This document shows positions 34,561 to 43,762 of a stretch of DNA of 64,000 nucleotides, piece by piece. This stretch comes from Eutrophocola sp049446715 (lineage in GTDB: Bacteria; Pseudomonadota; Gammaproteobacteria; Pseudomonadales; Pseudohongiellaceae), in assembly GCA_049446715.1 (NCBI GenBank), contig JBMTQX010000002.1:68390-132389 (forward strand), written 5' to 3'. How positions within the stretch are numbered: position 1 is the first letter of the stretch; each line of letters opens with the position of its first letter. The notes beneath the pieces were generated by a model. It worked only from the letters and a program-made list of their open reading frames with translations. It was not told the origin of the DNA and made no database searches. Made by a program: the position numbers and the translations under genes.

Positions 34561-35421
34561 TTACTCGGCACCTTCTGTCTTGTCGAAGAAGGGTTGGCCG
34601 TAATCATCTTTCAGGTCCAGCATGAACTGGTTGTTTTCCTGGCAGATGTAATCCTGCATTTCCCGACCTTCGGCCCAGGGAATATCCCATTCGGCTTCCC
34701 AGGGCTCATAAAAGGCACCGGGATCATCGATCAGGATGCGGTAGTTCAGTTTTTCCTTGTAGGGGCGACTGATGTATTCGACCGTATGCAGCTGGTGGGT
34801 GTGATGCGTACCGCTGTAATCGAGCCAGGTTTTTTCGTTGTAGCCCAGGGTGTCGATCACCAGCGTGTCACCTTCCCAGTGGCCCACGGAGTGACCAAAG
34901 TAGGTGGGATTGATCTCTTCGAGCGGCAGTTGCTCGCGGCCGTCCATGTGAATCTCCCGCCAGACATGGCCACCACCCTCAAACACGACCATGATGCGGT
35001 CGCGATGCTGGATGATCTCGGCCGGGTAGGGGGTGGCAAACGCCCGCGGCCCGCCCGGTGGCAGGCAGAAGCCTTCCGGATCGTACTTGGAATCATTGCT
35101 GGTGTGGTATTCCCACATGGATTTGACCCAGGGCTGCCACGGGGCTTCCCGGGGCACATCGCGGGCATTGGCAAAATTGCTCACCCATGGCAGGTTCCAG
35201 TAGCCGTCACCGCTCAGATCGACCGTCCCGTCGGGCAGGCGCGGCGTTGGCGTGCGCGGTCCATCATCCTTAATCAGGTAGGTGTTTTCGGTGCCCTTGA
35301 CGGCGGTGGTATTGACGATGGTGGGGTGGTCGGCGGTATTGCTGTCAGAAATCTGGGCAGTGACAGGCAGTCCGGCGTATGAGACGGTGGCCGCAAGTAC
35401 GGCCAGGGTCAGTTTTTTCAT
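34561..35421 (-). CDS. exported hypothetical protein (GDGYWNLP / GHWEGDTLV family)
   Basis: 286 residues from ATG 35421, giving a signal peptide MKKLTLAVLAATVSYAGLPVTAQ. The mature protein has LPDGTVDLSGDGYW, FCLPPGGPRAFATPYP, VVFEGGGHVWREIHMDGRE, TYFGHSVGHWEGDTLVIDT and ILIDDPGAFYEPWE. I know this pattern as a recurring uncharacterised family in Acidobacteria and Proteobacteria, often near DUF6152 genes like the one at 27.8 kb; that association is from memory. No enzyme activity can be assigned. It is divergent from the TonB receptor, and the two share the 316-base region 35422-35737. Confidence 0.7.
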   Translation of the reverse strand: MKKLTLAVLAATVSYAGLPVTAQISDSNTADHPTIVNTTAVKGTENTYLIKDDGPRTPTPRLPDGTVDLSGDGYWNLPWVSNFANARDVPREAPWQPWVKSMWEYHTSNDSKYDPEGFCLPPGGPRAFATPYPAEIIQHRDRIMVVFEGGGHVWREIHMDGREQLPLEEINPTYFGHSVGHWEGDTLVIDTLGYNEKTWLDYSGTHHTHQLHTVEYISRPYKEKLNYRILIDDPGAFYEPWEAEWDIPWAEGREMQDYICQENNQFMLDLKDDYGQPFFDKTEGAE

Positions 35422-35679
35422 GATAAATCCCAATGTTAAGAAAAAGCGTGGGCGAAACCTGCGGTCACCGGGGTTTAACTGTTTTTAACAGTCTTGATCC
35501 GACAGGGCTTTCGCTATGCGAAGAAAGTCTAACAATCGTCCGTATTTCATGTCCAGAAACAACCCCCTGGCTCTTCTTTAACAAAAACTGTTTTTTTCTT
35601 TAACCGCCGCTCACTGAAAATTGATGTGTTCTTCGACTGCCTTTTAAACAATTCTTGCGCTGTCTCCCTATAGTAGCCA

Positions 35680-35717
35680 CACAGAAAAGCCCGCCTCCTG
35701 TGGCTTTTTTCTCTGTG
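35680..35717 (+). promoter_or_regulatory. terminator-like hairpin in the leader of the TonB receptor gene
   Basis: CACAGAAAAGCC pairs with GGCTTTTTTCTCTGTG around a 10-base loop, with a small bulge. It lies 20 bases before the receptor ATG and includes a T-run, so it could be an attenuator or an mRNA-stability stem; termination of an upstream transcript is the simpler reading. The rest of 35422-35737 is AT-rich and probably holds the divergent promoters, but no clear -35/-10 pair stands out. Confidence 0.4.
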
Positions 35718-35737
35718 ACTAAATCGGGAAACCTAAT

Positions 35738-38275
35738 ATGAAATCCTCTACACACTATCCTTTCTGTAAGGCTGGTCTCACTTTACTCGTGGGCAGCTCT
35801 CTGACATTACCGGTTGCTGCCCAGACCGGCCAGATTGATGAAATCGCGGTGATCGGTACCCGCGGCGCCCTGCAAAACGCCATTGAAAAACAGCGTAACG
35901 CTGACAAAGTGGTGGGTGTTGTCGACTCCGATGCCCTGGGCAACTTTTCCGATATCAATGTCTCTGAATCGCTGCGTCGCATTGCCGGCATCATGGTGGA
36001 AAATGACCAGGGTGAAGGCCGTTACGTGTCAGTACGTGGCATGAACACCGACCTCAACGCCATGACCATCAATGGCGTCAGCACGGCGTCCCCGGAAGAC
36101 CGTCGCGGCATCATGCTGGACGGTGTGCCTACTGACATCCTCAGCTCCATGACGGTCTACAAGACCCTGACCCCGAACCTGGATGCCGACACCATCGGAG
36201 GGGCTATTGATCTGGAAACCATTTCCGCGTTTTCCTATGACGAGCGCAACATCCGCATCAAGGCGGAGACTTCCTACAACGAGTTGACTGGGGACTCCAG
36301 TAACCCGGTGCTCTCTGCCACCTATACTGACCGTTTCGCCATGGCTGATGGCGAACTGGGCGTGGCCGTGGTCCTGAGTGACCAGACCCGCCATATCCTG
36401 GCCCAGAACAATGAAGCCGGCGGCTGGGGTGATGTCGCCCCTAATGACGATTATGAAATGCGCTATTACGACCTGGAGCGCGAGCGCGAAGGCCTGGTCC
36501 TGAACCTGGATTACCGCACCGCCGGCGGCCAGATGTTTTATGCCCACATGTTCCGCAACGAGTACCTCGACACAGAATACCGCGGCAAGTGGGAAACCCG
36601 TGACACCCTCGAAGACAACGAGCCGACCATCAATGGCAGCACGTTTACCTATGCCACTAGCCGTTTCGATACTGAAGCCCGCTGGCGCCCTGAAAAGCGC
36701 GAAATCAATGCTGCCCAGATCGGTACGGAGTGGCAGCTGGACAACGGCAGCAACATCACCTTTGAAATTTTCGGCTCCCGCGCCGAGCAGGATGATACCG
36801 AGAAGTATGCGGCCATCTATCGCAGTGACGAGCTGGATATTCCGCTGACCTATGACAACAGCAACCCCAGGCAACCGGTGTTGTCCTACCCGAACGAATT
36901 CCTGGACCCGGGTATTTTCGGCCTGAAAGTGTTCGAGCATGAAATTGCCCTGACCACCGACCGTGATGTGGGAGCCAAGTTTGACATGACCTGGGCCTTC
37001 AATGCCGACACGGAAATCCAGTACGGTGCCAAGTACCGGCAGCGTGAGAAGCGTAACAATTTCAATTTCTGTGGCTATGAACCGATTGACGATTACCCGC
37101 TGACGGATGCCAACAGCACCATCATTGGCCCCTACCTGGCCAGCGTTCACGGGCCGGCTCCGACCACGGCGCATGTGCGCTCACTGGTTGGCCAGCGCGG
37201 CACCGGTTTCACCTCTCTGAGTGACGGTACGACCTGTCCGTCTCCGGGCGCCCTGTTTGAGTTCAGTGGTGACGAGGAAGAAGAGTCGATTGCCGCCGAC
37301 TGGGCCACCGATGAGGACATCCTGTCTCTCTATGCCATGGGGACCACCATCACCGGTAAGGCCACCTGGGTCTACGGTGTGCGTTATGAAGACACCAGCG
37401 CGACCTATGCCGGCAAGAACTGGAACGAAGACCTGCTCTATACCGGCGCTGTCTCCTATGACAATGACTACGACTTCTGGGCACCTTCACTGAACGTGAA
37501 GTTTGATATCAGTGACACCCAGGTAGCCCGATTTGGTGCCTTCCGCTCGCTGGTACGTCCCGGCTTCCAGCAGTCCGCTGCCGGCGCCATCATCAACCTG
37601 GATGACATGGAAATCGAAGGCGGTAACCCCGAGCTGAATCCGACCGTGGCGTGGAACTTCGACCTGACCTACGAGTTCTACCTGGGTAACGAAACCTTCC
37701 TGGGAGCCGGTGTGTTCTACAAGGATATTCAGGATTCGATTGTCGAGGTGGAGCGCCAGGACGCCGTGTTGCGCGGCCAGACCTGGACCCAAGCTGGCAC
37801 CTTCGTGAATGCCGATGACAGCAGTATCATGGGTTTCGAGCTGTCGTTCCAGACGGCCTGGGAAAACGGCATGCTGTTCGTGGTCAACTACACCCACACC
37901 GATGGCGAAACCGATCTGCCGGCCGATGCCGCCAACGGCCAGCGTACGATCCCGTACTTCAAGCAGGCCGAAAACAGTGCCAACGTGGTACTGGGCTTTG
38001 ACAAGAATGCCTGGGATATCCGCCTGGCCGCCAACTACCGTGATGATTACCTGGATGAGGTCGGTGATGACGCCCTGACCGATCGCTACACCGGCGATCA
38101 CATGCAGGTCGATCTGACGGTGAAGTACCAGCTCAACGACAATCTGTTGATCAATGCCGCCGCATTGAACTTGAACGATCGTCCCGAGTATTACTACTTC
38201 GGCAACGGTGCCCGCCTGTCCCAGTACGATGAATATGGTTCCACGTTCATCTTGGGCATGCGCTACCAGTTCTGA
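35738..38275 (+). CDS. TonB-dependent receptor
   Basis: 845 residues. A signal peptide ends near LPVAAQ; a TonB-box-like stretch (IDEIAVIGTRG) is followed by the plug (NFSDINVSESLRRIAGIMVEN, YVSVRGMNTDLNAMTINGV, DILSSMTVYKTLTPNLDADTIGGAIDLET). The long barrel ends GMRYQF with the terminal Phe needed for assembly. It imports a bulky substrate across the outer membrane using TonB energy. The phytase lipoprotein 85 bases downstream on the same strand suggests a phosphorylated inositol or other organophosphate as substrate; that is inference from position. Confidence 0.92.
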   Translation: MKSSTHYPFCKAGLTLLVGSSLTLPVAAQTGQIDEIAVIGTRGALQNAIEKQRNADKVVGVVDSDALGNFSDINVSESLRRIAGIMVENDQGEGRYVSVRGMNTDLNAMTINGVSTASPEDRRGIMLDGVPTDILSSMTVYKTLTPNLDADTIGGAIDLETISAFSYDERNIRIKAETSYNELTGDSSNPVLSATYTDRFAMADGELGVAVVLSDQTRHILAQNNEAGGWGDVAPNDDYEMRYYDLEREREGLVLNLDYRTAGGQMFYAHMFRNEYLDTEYRGKWETRDTLEDNEPTINGSTFTYATSRFDTEARWRPEKREINAAQIGTEWQLDNGSNITFEIFGSRAEQDDTEKYAAIYRSDELDIPLTYDNSNPRQPVLSYPNEFLDPGIFGLKVFEHEIALTTDRDVGAKFDMTWAFNADTEIQYGAKYRQREKRNNFNFCGYEPIDDYPLTDANSTIIGPYLASVHGPAPTTAHVRSLVGQRGTGFTSLSDGTTCPSPGALFEFSGDEEEESIAADWATDEDILSLYAMGTTITGKATWVYGVRYEDTSATYAGKNWNEDLLYTGAVSYDNDYDFWAPSLNVKFDISDTQVARFGAFRSLVRPGFQQSAAGAIINLDDMEIEGGNPELNPTVAWNFDLTYEFYLGNETFLGAGVFYKDIQDSIVEVERQDAVLRGQTWTQAGTFVNADDSSIMGFELSFQTAWENGMLFVVNYTHTDGETDLPADAANGQRTIPYFKQAENSANVVLGFDKNAWDIRLAANYRDDYLDEVGDDALTDRYTGDHMQVDLTVKYQLNDNLLINAAALNLNDRPEYYYFGNGARLSQYDEYGSTFILGMRYQF

Positions 38276-38360
38276 CCATTCCCCCTACAGTACTTTCCCG
38301 CCTATCACTGCCCCCCCCTTCTGGCAGTCGTTGGCGGGAGAGTCTGTTTCCGGAGTTTGA

Positions 38361-39398
38361 ATGAAAGCGATTTGCCTGACCCTGCTGCTGGTGTTGCTGG
38401 CAGCCTGTGAAAATCCCTACTTCATCCGCCAGGATGCCGCCATCGTGTACCCGGTACTGGAAACCACCCCTGTGGCCAGCGCCGACGATGCCGCCGATGA
38501 TCCGGCCATCTGGATCCACCCGGTGGATGTCTCCCGCAGCCTGATCCTGGGCACCGACAAGCAGCGTGGCCTGGCGGTCTACAACCTGCAGGGTGAGCAG
38601 GTGCAGTTCCTGGAGCGCGGCCGGCTCAACAATGTCGATCTGCGTCCGGGAGTCCGTACTGAAAACGGTTTGGTAACCCTGGCCGTAGCCACCAACCGCA
38701 CTGACATCAGCCTGGATATTTTCCGTATCAGCGACACGGGCAGTGTCAGTTTCCTGATGGCGGTGCCTTTGTCGATGGTGGACCCTTACGGTGTGTGTAT
38801 GGGACTGGATGGCAATGGTGGCGCCCATGTCTTTGCCAACAGCCGTGAGTTTGAATATGAACACTGGCACCTGAATCCCGGCAACCGGCTGGCGCCTGAG
38901 TTAGTGGCGTCCTGGCACCTGGCATCCGGGCCGGAAGGCTGCGCGGTGGATGACCTGACCCAGACCCTATACCTGGGGGAAGAGGAATACGGTGTCTGGA
39001 TGATGCCGGCTGACGGGCGCCGGGCCGGCGAGATGACGGTGCTGGAAGAAAATGCCGCCGGTCACCTGGTCGCGGACGTGGAAGGCATGGATGTCTATCG
39101 CTCTGATCGCGGTGAGCTGTACCTCATTGTCTCCAGCCAGGGTGACAACAGTTATGCCGTGTACGACCTGAACGACAATCATGCCTACAAGGGCTCATTC
39201 CGCATTGCCGACACCCCTGACGGGCGTATCGACGGGGTGCAGGAAACCGACGGCCTGAGCGTAACCTCGCGCCCGCTGGGGACCGCGTTTCCCCGCGGCA
39301 TGCTGGTGGTGCAGGACGGCTACAACGATCTGCCGTCAGAGCACCAGAATTTCAAGCTGGTGTCCTGGCAGGCTATTGCTGCTGCGCTGTCGTTATAA
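38361..39398 (+). CDS. beta-propeller phytase (3-phytase) lipoprotein
   Basis: 345 residues with a lipobox (LLAAC, Cys16). Beta-propeller phytase motifs are DDPAIWIHPVDVSRSLILGTDK, LNNVDLRPG, GPEGCAVDDLTQTLYLGEEEYGVW and DVEGMDVY, which supply the Asp/Glu calcium ligands, plus DGVQETDGLSVT near the end. These enzymes remove phosphate from phytate in a calcium-dependent way. It follows the TonB receptor, so the pair probably captures and opens inositol phosphates at the cell surface or periplasm. Its stop overlaps that of the convergent MAPEG gene by 6 bases. Confidence 0.88.
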   Translation: MKAICLTLLLVLLAACENPYFIRQDAAIVYPVLETTPVASADDAADDPAIWIHPVDVSRSLILGTDKQRGLAVYNLQGEQVQFLERGRLNNVDLRPGVRTENGLVTLAVATNRTDISLDIFRISDTGSVSFLMAVPLSMVDPYGVCMGLDGNGGAHVFANSREFEYEHWHLNPGNRLAPELVASWHLASGPEGCAVDDLTQTLYLGEEEYGVWMMPADGRRAGEMTVLEENAAGHLVADVEGMDVYRSDRGELYLIVSSQGDNSYAVYDLNDNHAYKGSFRIADTPDGRIDGVQETDGLSVTSRPLGTAFPRGMLVVQDGYNDLPSEHQNFKLVSWQAIAAALSL

Positions 39399-39821
39399 GG
39401 GGATGCTTGAGAACAGTTTTGCTGTAAACAGCTCTCCCCACAGGACGAGCACAAACAGGATACCGGCCCAGAAGGCCCGCATCCGGTGCAGGACATGGTT
39501 GTAGGTAAGATGAATCCAGGCGTGCACGACACGTGTGCCGACAAAAAGCCAGGCTGTCAGGATAGTCAGCCAGGTTTCCACGCTCATGGCGATGGCGCAA
39601 ATTCCCGCCGCGTAAAACAGCACAGGAATCTCGAACTGGTTGTTGTAGCAACGCGAGGTGATCTGGACGCGCTCCGGCACAGCCTTGCCGATGCTAGCCT
39701 GCATGTCCCGGAAGTATCCAAGTTCGAGTTCCCGATTTTTGACACTGGCATAGCGGGCTTTCAACGCCAGGATGCCGACAGTCAATGTCAGCAGTACCAT
39801 GGCAAACAGGGGATACAGCAT
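39393..39821 (-). CDS. MAPEG family membrane protein
   Basis: 142 residues with four membrane segments (LYPLFAMVLLTLTVGIL, FEIPVLFYAAGICAIAMSV, LTILTAWLFVGTRVVHAWI, AFWAGILFVLVLWGELFTA). The motif RCYNNQFEIPVLFYA is the MAPEG mark (membrane-associated eicosanoid/glutathione metabolism). Bacterial members are usually uncharacterised and may act on glutathione or lipid peroxides. It is 31 bases downstream of the DUF2332 gene on the same strand. Confidence 0.85.
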   Translation of the reverse strand: MLYPLFAMVLLTLTVGILALKARYASVKNRELELGYFRDMQASIGKAVPERVQITSRCYNNQFEIPVLFYAAGICAIAMSVETWLTILTAWLFVGTRVVHAWIHLTYNHVLHRMRAFWAGILFVLVLWGELFTAKLFSSIPL

Positions 39822-39852
39822 AAGTGGTCTCCGGTATCGTCAGGTTGAAGGG

Positions 39853-40914
39853 CTATCCTGACCAGTCTATCCAGCGGCCATGATAGTCAGCGCGACCCAG
39901 GTAGCGCTGTGTGCCGTCGGGCCACAGGGTCAGCGTAATCGCCGCGCCGGGTGACTTGCCGTCCGGTTCCAGGTGCAGCCAGGCCAGCGGAGCTTTAGGG
40001 GTTGCCTTACTGCCGGCAGTTGCTATCAAAGCCCTGCTGCGTTTGTCCGAGTCCTCGGACAGATACTGCCAGGTGATGGTATGGCAGATCACATGCACCA
40101 TCCCCGTGGTGTCGCGCGACAGCCGCTGCGGCAGCCAGTCATCGATAGTCGCTTTTTCCACGGTATAGTCTTTCGCCGCCAGGATGGCCAGCGCATTCTC
40201 TGTCCGTGTAAAACGGTCGGCCTGGTCTGCCCAGATATAAGACAACAGTCTCAGCCTGGCATTCGCCTTCCTGAAATCCACCGGCGCCATGTCGCAGGCG
40301 GCGCGTTCCGCGACGGTGATTGGTACAGCTGCCGGAGGCGGGTTGCCGCGCCAGTCCGGCGTCATCATCACGCCGCTGTTCGGGTCGCCCCAGGCATGAT
40401 CGCCCAACTGATATCCGAAACAGTCCCAGCACAGGTTGATGCCGGCGCTGGCGCCCAGTTCCGAGACGGTGAAGGGCAGGCCGGTTTCCCGGGCAATGGT
40501 CAGAAAACCTGGCAGCAGGACACAGGAGCGGCGGACTTCGTTGGTCTGGGGCACGCTGTCCAAAAAGGCCATGAAGAAATCGGCATGCTTACGCATGGCA
40601 TGACTGACAGCCGCCCACAAGGCCGCATCGCTGACCTCATCGTGGTGGGGCGGGTAAACCGCTTTCAGTTCAGGACACTGGTCGCTCAGCACCAGGGCAT
40701 GCAGGGCGCCGGCAACGCGCAGGGGTAACGCCTGGTTCCAGAAGCTGGCCGGTTTGGGCAGGTCGATGAGGTAGCAGGCGGTGGCGTCATCGGCCTGCAG
40801 ATGCCGTGCGAAAAGCCGGCACAGGCGCACCATGAAAGGAGAGTCCAGCTCCTCGCAATAGCGGGCCTGGGTCAGGAATATTTCACGCAGTTGTGCGAGA
40901 TTGTCGGTGTCCAT
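39853..40914 (-). CDS. DUF2332 family protein
   Basis: 353 residues, cytoplasmic. DUF2332 blocks are LREIFLTQARYCEELDSPFM, PHHDEVSDAALW, the TVSELGASAGINLCWDCFGY region, which resembles a methyltransferase glycine loop, and VHVICHTITWQYL. I see ELGASAGIN as a possible SAM-binding motif, but the family's activity is not established. It probably shares a transcript with the MAPEG gene. Confidence 0.82.
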   Translation of the reverse strand: MDTDNLAQLREIFLTQARYCEELDSPFMVRLCRLFARHLQADDATACYLIDLPKPASFWNQALPLRVAGALHALVLSDQCPELKAVYPPHHDEVSDAALWAAVSHAMRKHADFFMAFLDSVPQTNEVRRSCVLLPGFLTIARETGLPFTVSELGASAGINLCWDCFGYQLGDHAWGDPNSGVMMTPDWRGNPPPAAVPITVAERAACDMAPVDFRKANARLRLLSYIWADQADRFTRTENALAILAAKDYTVEKATIDDWLPQRLSRDTTGMVHVICHTITWQYLSEDSDKRSRALIATAGSKATPKAPLAWLHLEPDGKSPGAAITLTLWPDGTQRYLGRADYHGRWIDWSG

Positions 40915-41061
40915 TTAGGACCTGTACCACACTGCATGGACGCAGGGCCAAGACAGCAGACTGACGGGTTGGTTGCGTGTTGCCATTAGCCTCTCCGGGC
41001 CCGGGATCGGTGCAGCCGGGCGTATGATTTTCATTCAGGCAAGCGATCTCTCAGGGTAACG

Positions 41062-41496
41062 TCACAGCTTCCATTGGTAAAGCACACTGCTCAGGGTAAA
41101 AGCCAGCAATGCCAGCAGGAAAACCAGTCCCCCCCAGTGAAAATCGGTGATGTTGAGAAAAAGATCTGCCGTAAAATCGGCCATGGCAGAACTCACGCCG
41201 TTACCAAGTTGCTGCAGAGAGCTGGCATTGCGTGAACGCAGGAAATCGGTCAAAGCCGGAAACAGCAGCACGCCCCATACGCCAATGACCGGCAACAGGC
41301 ACAACCTCTGTTTGCCGCTGAGCATCAGGGCCGGGGCGCAAAGGGCAAAGATCACGACCAGGCAGGCTTCGACATTGGCGCCCCGGAAATAACTGACCTC
41401 GCCAATCAGCGGCATGGTCGTCAGGGGCAGAAACACCCCTAATGCCAGGAGCAGAGCGGAAAGGTAGATGATGATTTGCAGGCGGTATCGGGTCAT
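41062..41496 (-). CDS. hypothetical four-helix membrane protein
   Basis: 144 residues with four hydrophobic segments (IIIYLSALLLALGVFLPLT, CLVVIFALCAPALML, LCLLPVIGVWGVLLFPAL, GGLVFLLALLAFTLSSVLY). Between the third and fourth is a hydrophilic loop with a TADLFLNITDFHWGG stretch. I do not recognise it; it looks like an inner-membrane protein of unknown role. It lies 26 bases downstream of the next gene on the same strand, so the two may be co-transcribed. Confidence 0.6.
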   Translation of the reverse strand: MTRYRLQIIIYLSALLLALGVFLPLTTMPLIGEVSYFRGANVEACLVVIFALCAPALMLSGKQRLCLLPVIGVWGVLLFPALTDFLRSRNASSLQQLGNGVSSAMADFTADLFLNITDFHWGGLVFLLALLAFTLSSVLYQWKL

Positions 41497-41522
41497 GCGG
41501 AAAAGGCCGGGAAGGGACGGGG

Positions 41523-42170
41523 TCAGCGGGTCTCGACATAATGGGCATCACCACGGTGGATGGCGACAACGGTGAAGACATCGAGCTTCTCTTTCAGGGC
41601 TGCGTATATGGCATTGCGGTAGTCCGTTTCGCGGGTAAACAGCGTGTTGCGGTTATGGATAACCTGGTTATGGCACGCCAGGGAGTCACCGATAATGGTG
41701 CTGATGCTGCTCATGAGCTGGTTGATGGCGATGCCGTCATCAAGCAGGGCGACAGGCACCTTGCGACGGTTGGTTGAAATCCAGTCATCCTGGATAACGC
41801 CTTTGAGCCAGGCGATGCCCTTCATTACGGCAAGGACAATGCCCTCGTCCAGTGCCGTGCAGTCCAGGTCGAGCGTCTCGTCGGTAATACCGAATTTGTC
41901 CGGCGGACCACCTTCGATACGGATGGTGTTGTTGTCTTCCTGCAGCCGGAATTCCAGTGCCGAAGTCAGAGTGTGACTCACGGCGATGCTGTCAGTGCGG
42001 GTGATGGCAACGGAATAATTGTTGAGCCCTTCAAAAGAGGTTTTGGCAAGATTGACGCCAAAGACAAGGGTATACACCGTGTCGCCGAGATCCTGTGAAC
42101 TCGTACCGAGCAAGGTCAGGTCTGACTTTCTGCGAGACGGTGTTGGCGTGTCTTCCCTGCTTGTGCTCAT
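41523..42170 (-). CDS. hypothetical protein
   Basis: 215 residues from ATG 42170; an in-frame extension to 42227 lacks a better ribosome site. There is no signal or membrane segment. It has a two-part look: TVYTLVFGVNLAKTSFEGLNNYSVAITRTD with an acidic middle (DNNTIRIEGGPPDKFGITD), then a helical C-terminal half ending in FTRETDYRNAIYAALKEKLDVFTVVAIHRGD. No family is recognised. Confidence 0.6.
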   Translation of the reverse strand: MSTSREDTPTPSRRKSDLTLLGTSSQDLGDTVYTLVFGVNLAKTSFEGLNNYSVAITRTDSIAVSHTLTSALEFRLQEDNNTIRIEGGPPDKFGITDETLDLDCTALDEGIVLAVMKGIAWLKGVIQDDWISTNRRKVPVALLDDGIAINQLMSSISTIIGDSLACHNQVIHNRNTLFTRETDYRNAIYAALKEKLDVFTVVAIHRGDAHYVETR

Positions 42171-42326
42171 TAGGTCCCGGAATTTTTTGCTCGCTTGTAA
42201 CGGGTACCGCATCCTAATGCAATTCAAGACAACACGCTATCTATGACGAAGTGTCACAATGACAGAAAAAGTCTCAAATGGGCCAACTAAATTGAATTTT
42301 TGCTCTGAAAAAACCGGGGGAAATCA

Positions 42327-43265
42327 CTAGGGCATGAGCACGCTGGTCACCGGAAGTGTGCCGTTGTTCTGCTTTTCAGCCACCTTGAAATTGAACACAT
42401 AACTGCCTTCCAGGCCCATGCGCAGGTCTGTCACCAGCACGGCATTGTTGAGCAGGCTGACCTTGTAGAAGCCATGGGTAAACTCCATCAGGCGCATCAC
42501 CGGCCAATGGCTGTCCAGGTCGTCAAGCAAGCCGTCTTCACTGCTGAAGTGGTTGATACTGACTGAATCGCCGGTACCGAAGACAGGCAGGAAAAAATCA
42601 AAATAGCCGTTATCGACCCGGCCGATGAGTCGCCACTGCAGGGTGTTGAAGGGGGCAGGGGTAGACAGCAGGCGTTCATACCGAGTGCCGCGTTCTGTCA
42701 ACAACGTAGCTGCTTTTTCATCAATGATGACCTTAGCGGCAACGGTCCAGGCCAGGTATACGGAGCTCATCACCAGCCCGGCCAGGTTCAGCCTGTGCCC
42801 CAACTGCTGCTGACGGTTCATCACCATGGCGGCAATAAAGCCGATCAGCAGCCACAGGGTATATGCCGGATCGACGATGAAAATGGTTGAGCCGCTGAAC
42901 GGGTAGTCCGTCAGCGGCCAGAGCAGCTGCGTGCCATACACCGTAAAGGCATCCAGCAAAGGATGTGTGATGAGGGCCAGGAAAACCAGTAAAAAACTCT
43001 CGCGTTTCAAGGCCTGCAGTCGCGGCTGGAGTTTCAGCAGCAGCCAGGTCAGCACGGGCGAGACGACGGTCAACACCAGCAGGGAATGCGTGGCAGAGCG
43101 GTGATAGGTAAAAGAGGCCACGGCGTCCTGCCAGGGAATGAAGGAATCCAGGTCGGGCAGCGTGGCCACCATGCCGCCAATCAATGGCGCGCGATTGCCA
43201 ACCCTGCGGCCGAGCACGGCTTCACCGATGGACGCCCCGAGGGCAAATTGTGTGACAGAATCCAT
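42327..43265 (-). CDS. metal-dependent inner-membrane hydrolase (YdjM/DUF457-like)
   Basis: 312 residues. MDSVTQFALGASIGEAVLG, the DLDSF and YHRSATHSLLVLTVVSP blocks and HPLLDAFTVYGTQLLWPL carry the His/Asp residues typical of the YdjM family of membrane-bound hydrolases. About four membrane segments follow, then a soluble C-terminal domain. Some members are part of the SOS regulon, but I saw no LexA box here. The substrate is unknown. Confidence 0.85.
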   Translation of the reverse strand: MDSVTQFALGASIGEAVLGRRVGNRAPLIGGMVATLPDLDSFIPWQDAVASFTYHRSATHSLLVLTVVSPVLTWLLLKLQPRLQALKRESFLLVFLALITHPLLDAFTVYGTQLLWPLTDYPFSGSTIFIVDPAYTLWLLIGFIAAMVMNRQQQLGHRLNLAGLVMSSVYLAWTVAAKVIIDEKAATLLTERGTRYERLLSTPAPFNTLQWRLIGRVDNGYFDFFLPVFGTGDSVSINHFSSEDGLLDDLDSHWPVMRLMEFTHGFYKVSLLNNAVLVTDLRMGLEGSYVFNFKVAEKQNNGTLPVTSVLMP

Positions 43266-43410
43266 GGCGCCATTTTTGTGTTAAAACAGAATCAAGGCAA
43301 GTCTCACGACTGGCAGACATTGGGCCAGCAAACCCGGTATGCTTGGATTTCGTAATAACAAACAGAACCACTAAAACACCATACTAAAACACCATATAGG
43401 GGAAACACTC

Positions 43411-43695
43411 ATGGCCGCCTATGTCATCGCCAATTACACAGTCACCAACCCGGAAGCTTATGCACCTTATCCTGCGGCCGCTACTGAAACCCTCCAGGCG
43501 CATGGTGTCGAGATCATTGCTGTCGACATGAACAGCGAAGTGCTGGAGGGTGACGCCAAGGGCGTCACCGTGATCCTTAAATTTGACTCCAGGGATGCCG
43601 TGAAGCAATGGTACAACTCACCGGAATACCAGGCTGTCATTGGTTTGCGTACTGACAACTCGGAAGGCACCATGGTGGTAGCCGACTCCCTCTGA
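43411..43695 (+). CDS. DUF1330 family protein
   Basis: 94 residues. AAYVIANYTVTNPEAYAPY, GVEIIAVD, VTVILKFDSRDAVKQWYNSPEYQAVI match DUF1330, a small ferredoxin-like dimeric fold of unknown function. A ribosome site (GGGGAAA) is present 8-14 bases upstream of the ATG. It is divergent from the YdjM-like gene across a 145-base region that contains a short direct repeat (ACACCATA twice, 43377-43396). Confidence 0.88.
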   Translation: MAAYVIANYTVTNPEAYAPYPAAATETLQAHGVEIIAVDMNSEVLEGDAKGVTVILKFDSRDAVKQWYNSPEYQAVIGLRTDNSEGTMVVADSL

Positions 43696-43762
43696 AGCCT
43701 GCGGCAGACTTTTTTATGCCCTGGTAAGACTGGCCCGGGAGGTGCTTACTCGCATTGCCGGA

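Noticed and set aside
36029..37174. 381-codon minus-strand frame
   Set aside because: Antisense to the TonB receptor plug and barrel; no domain signature.
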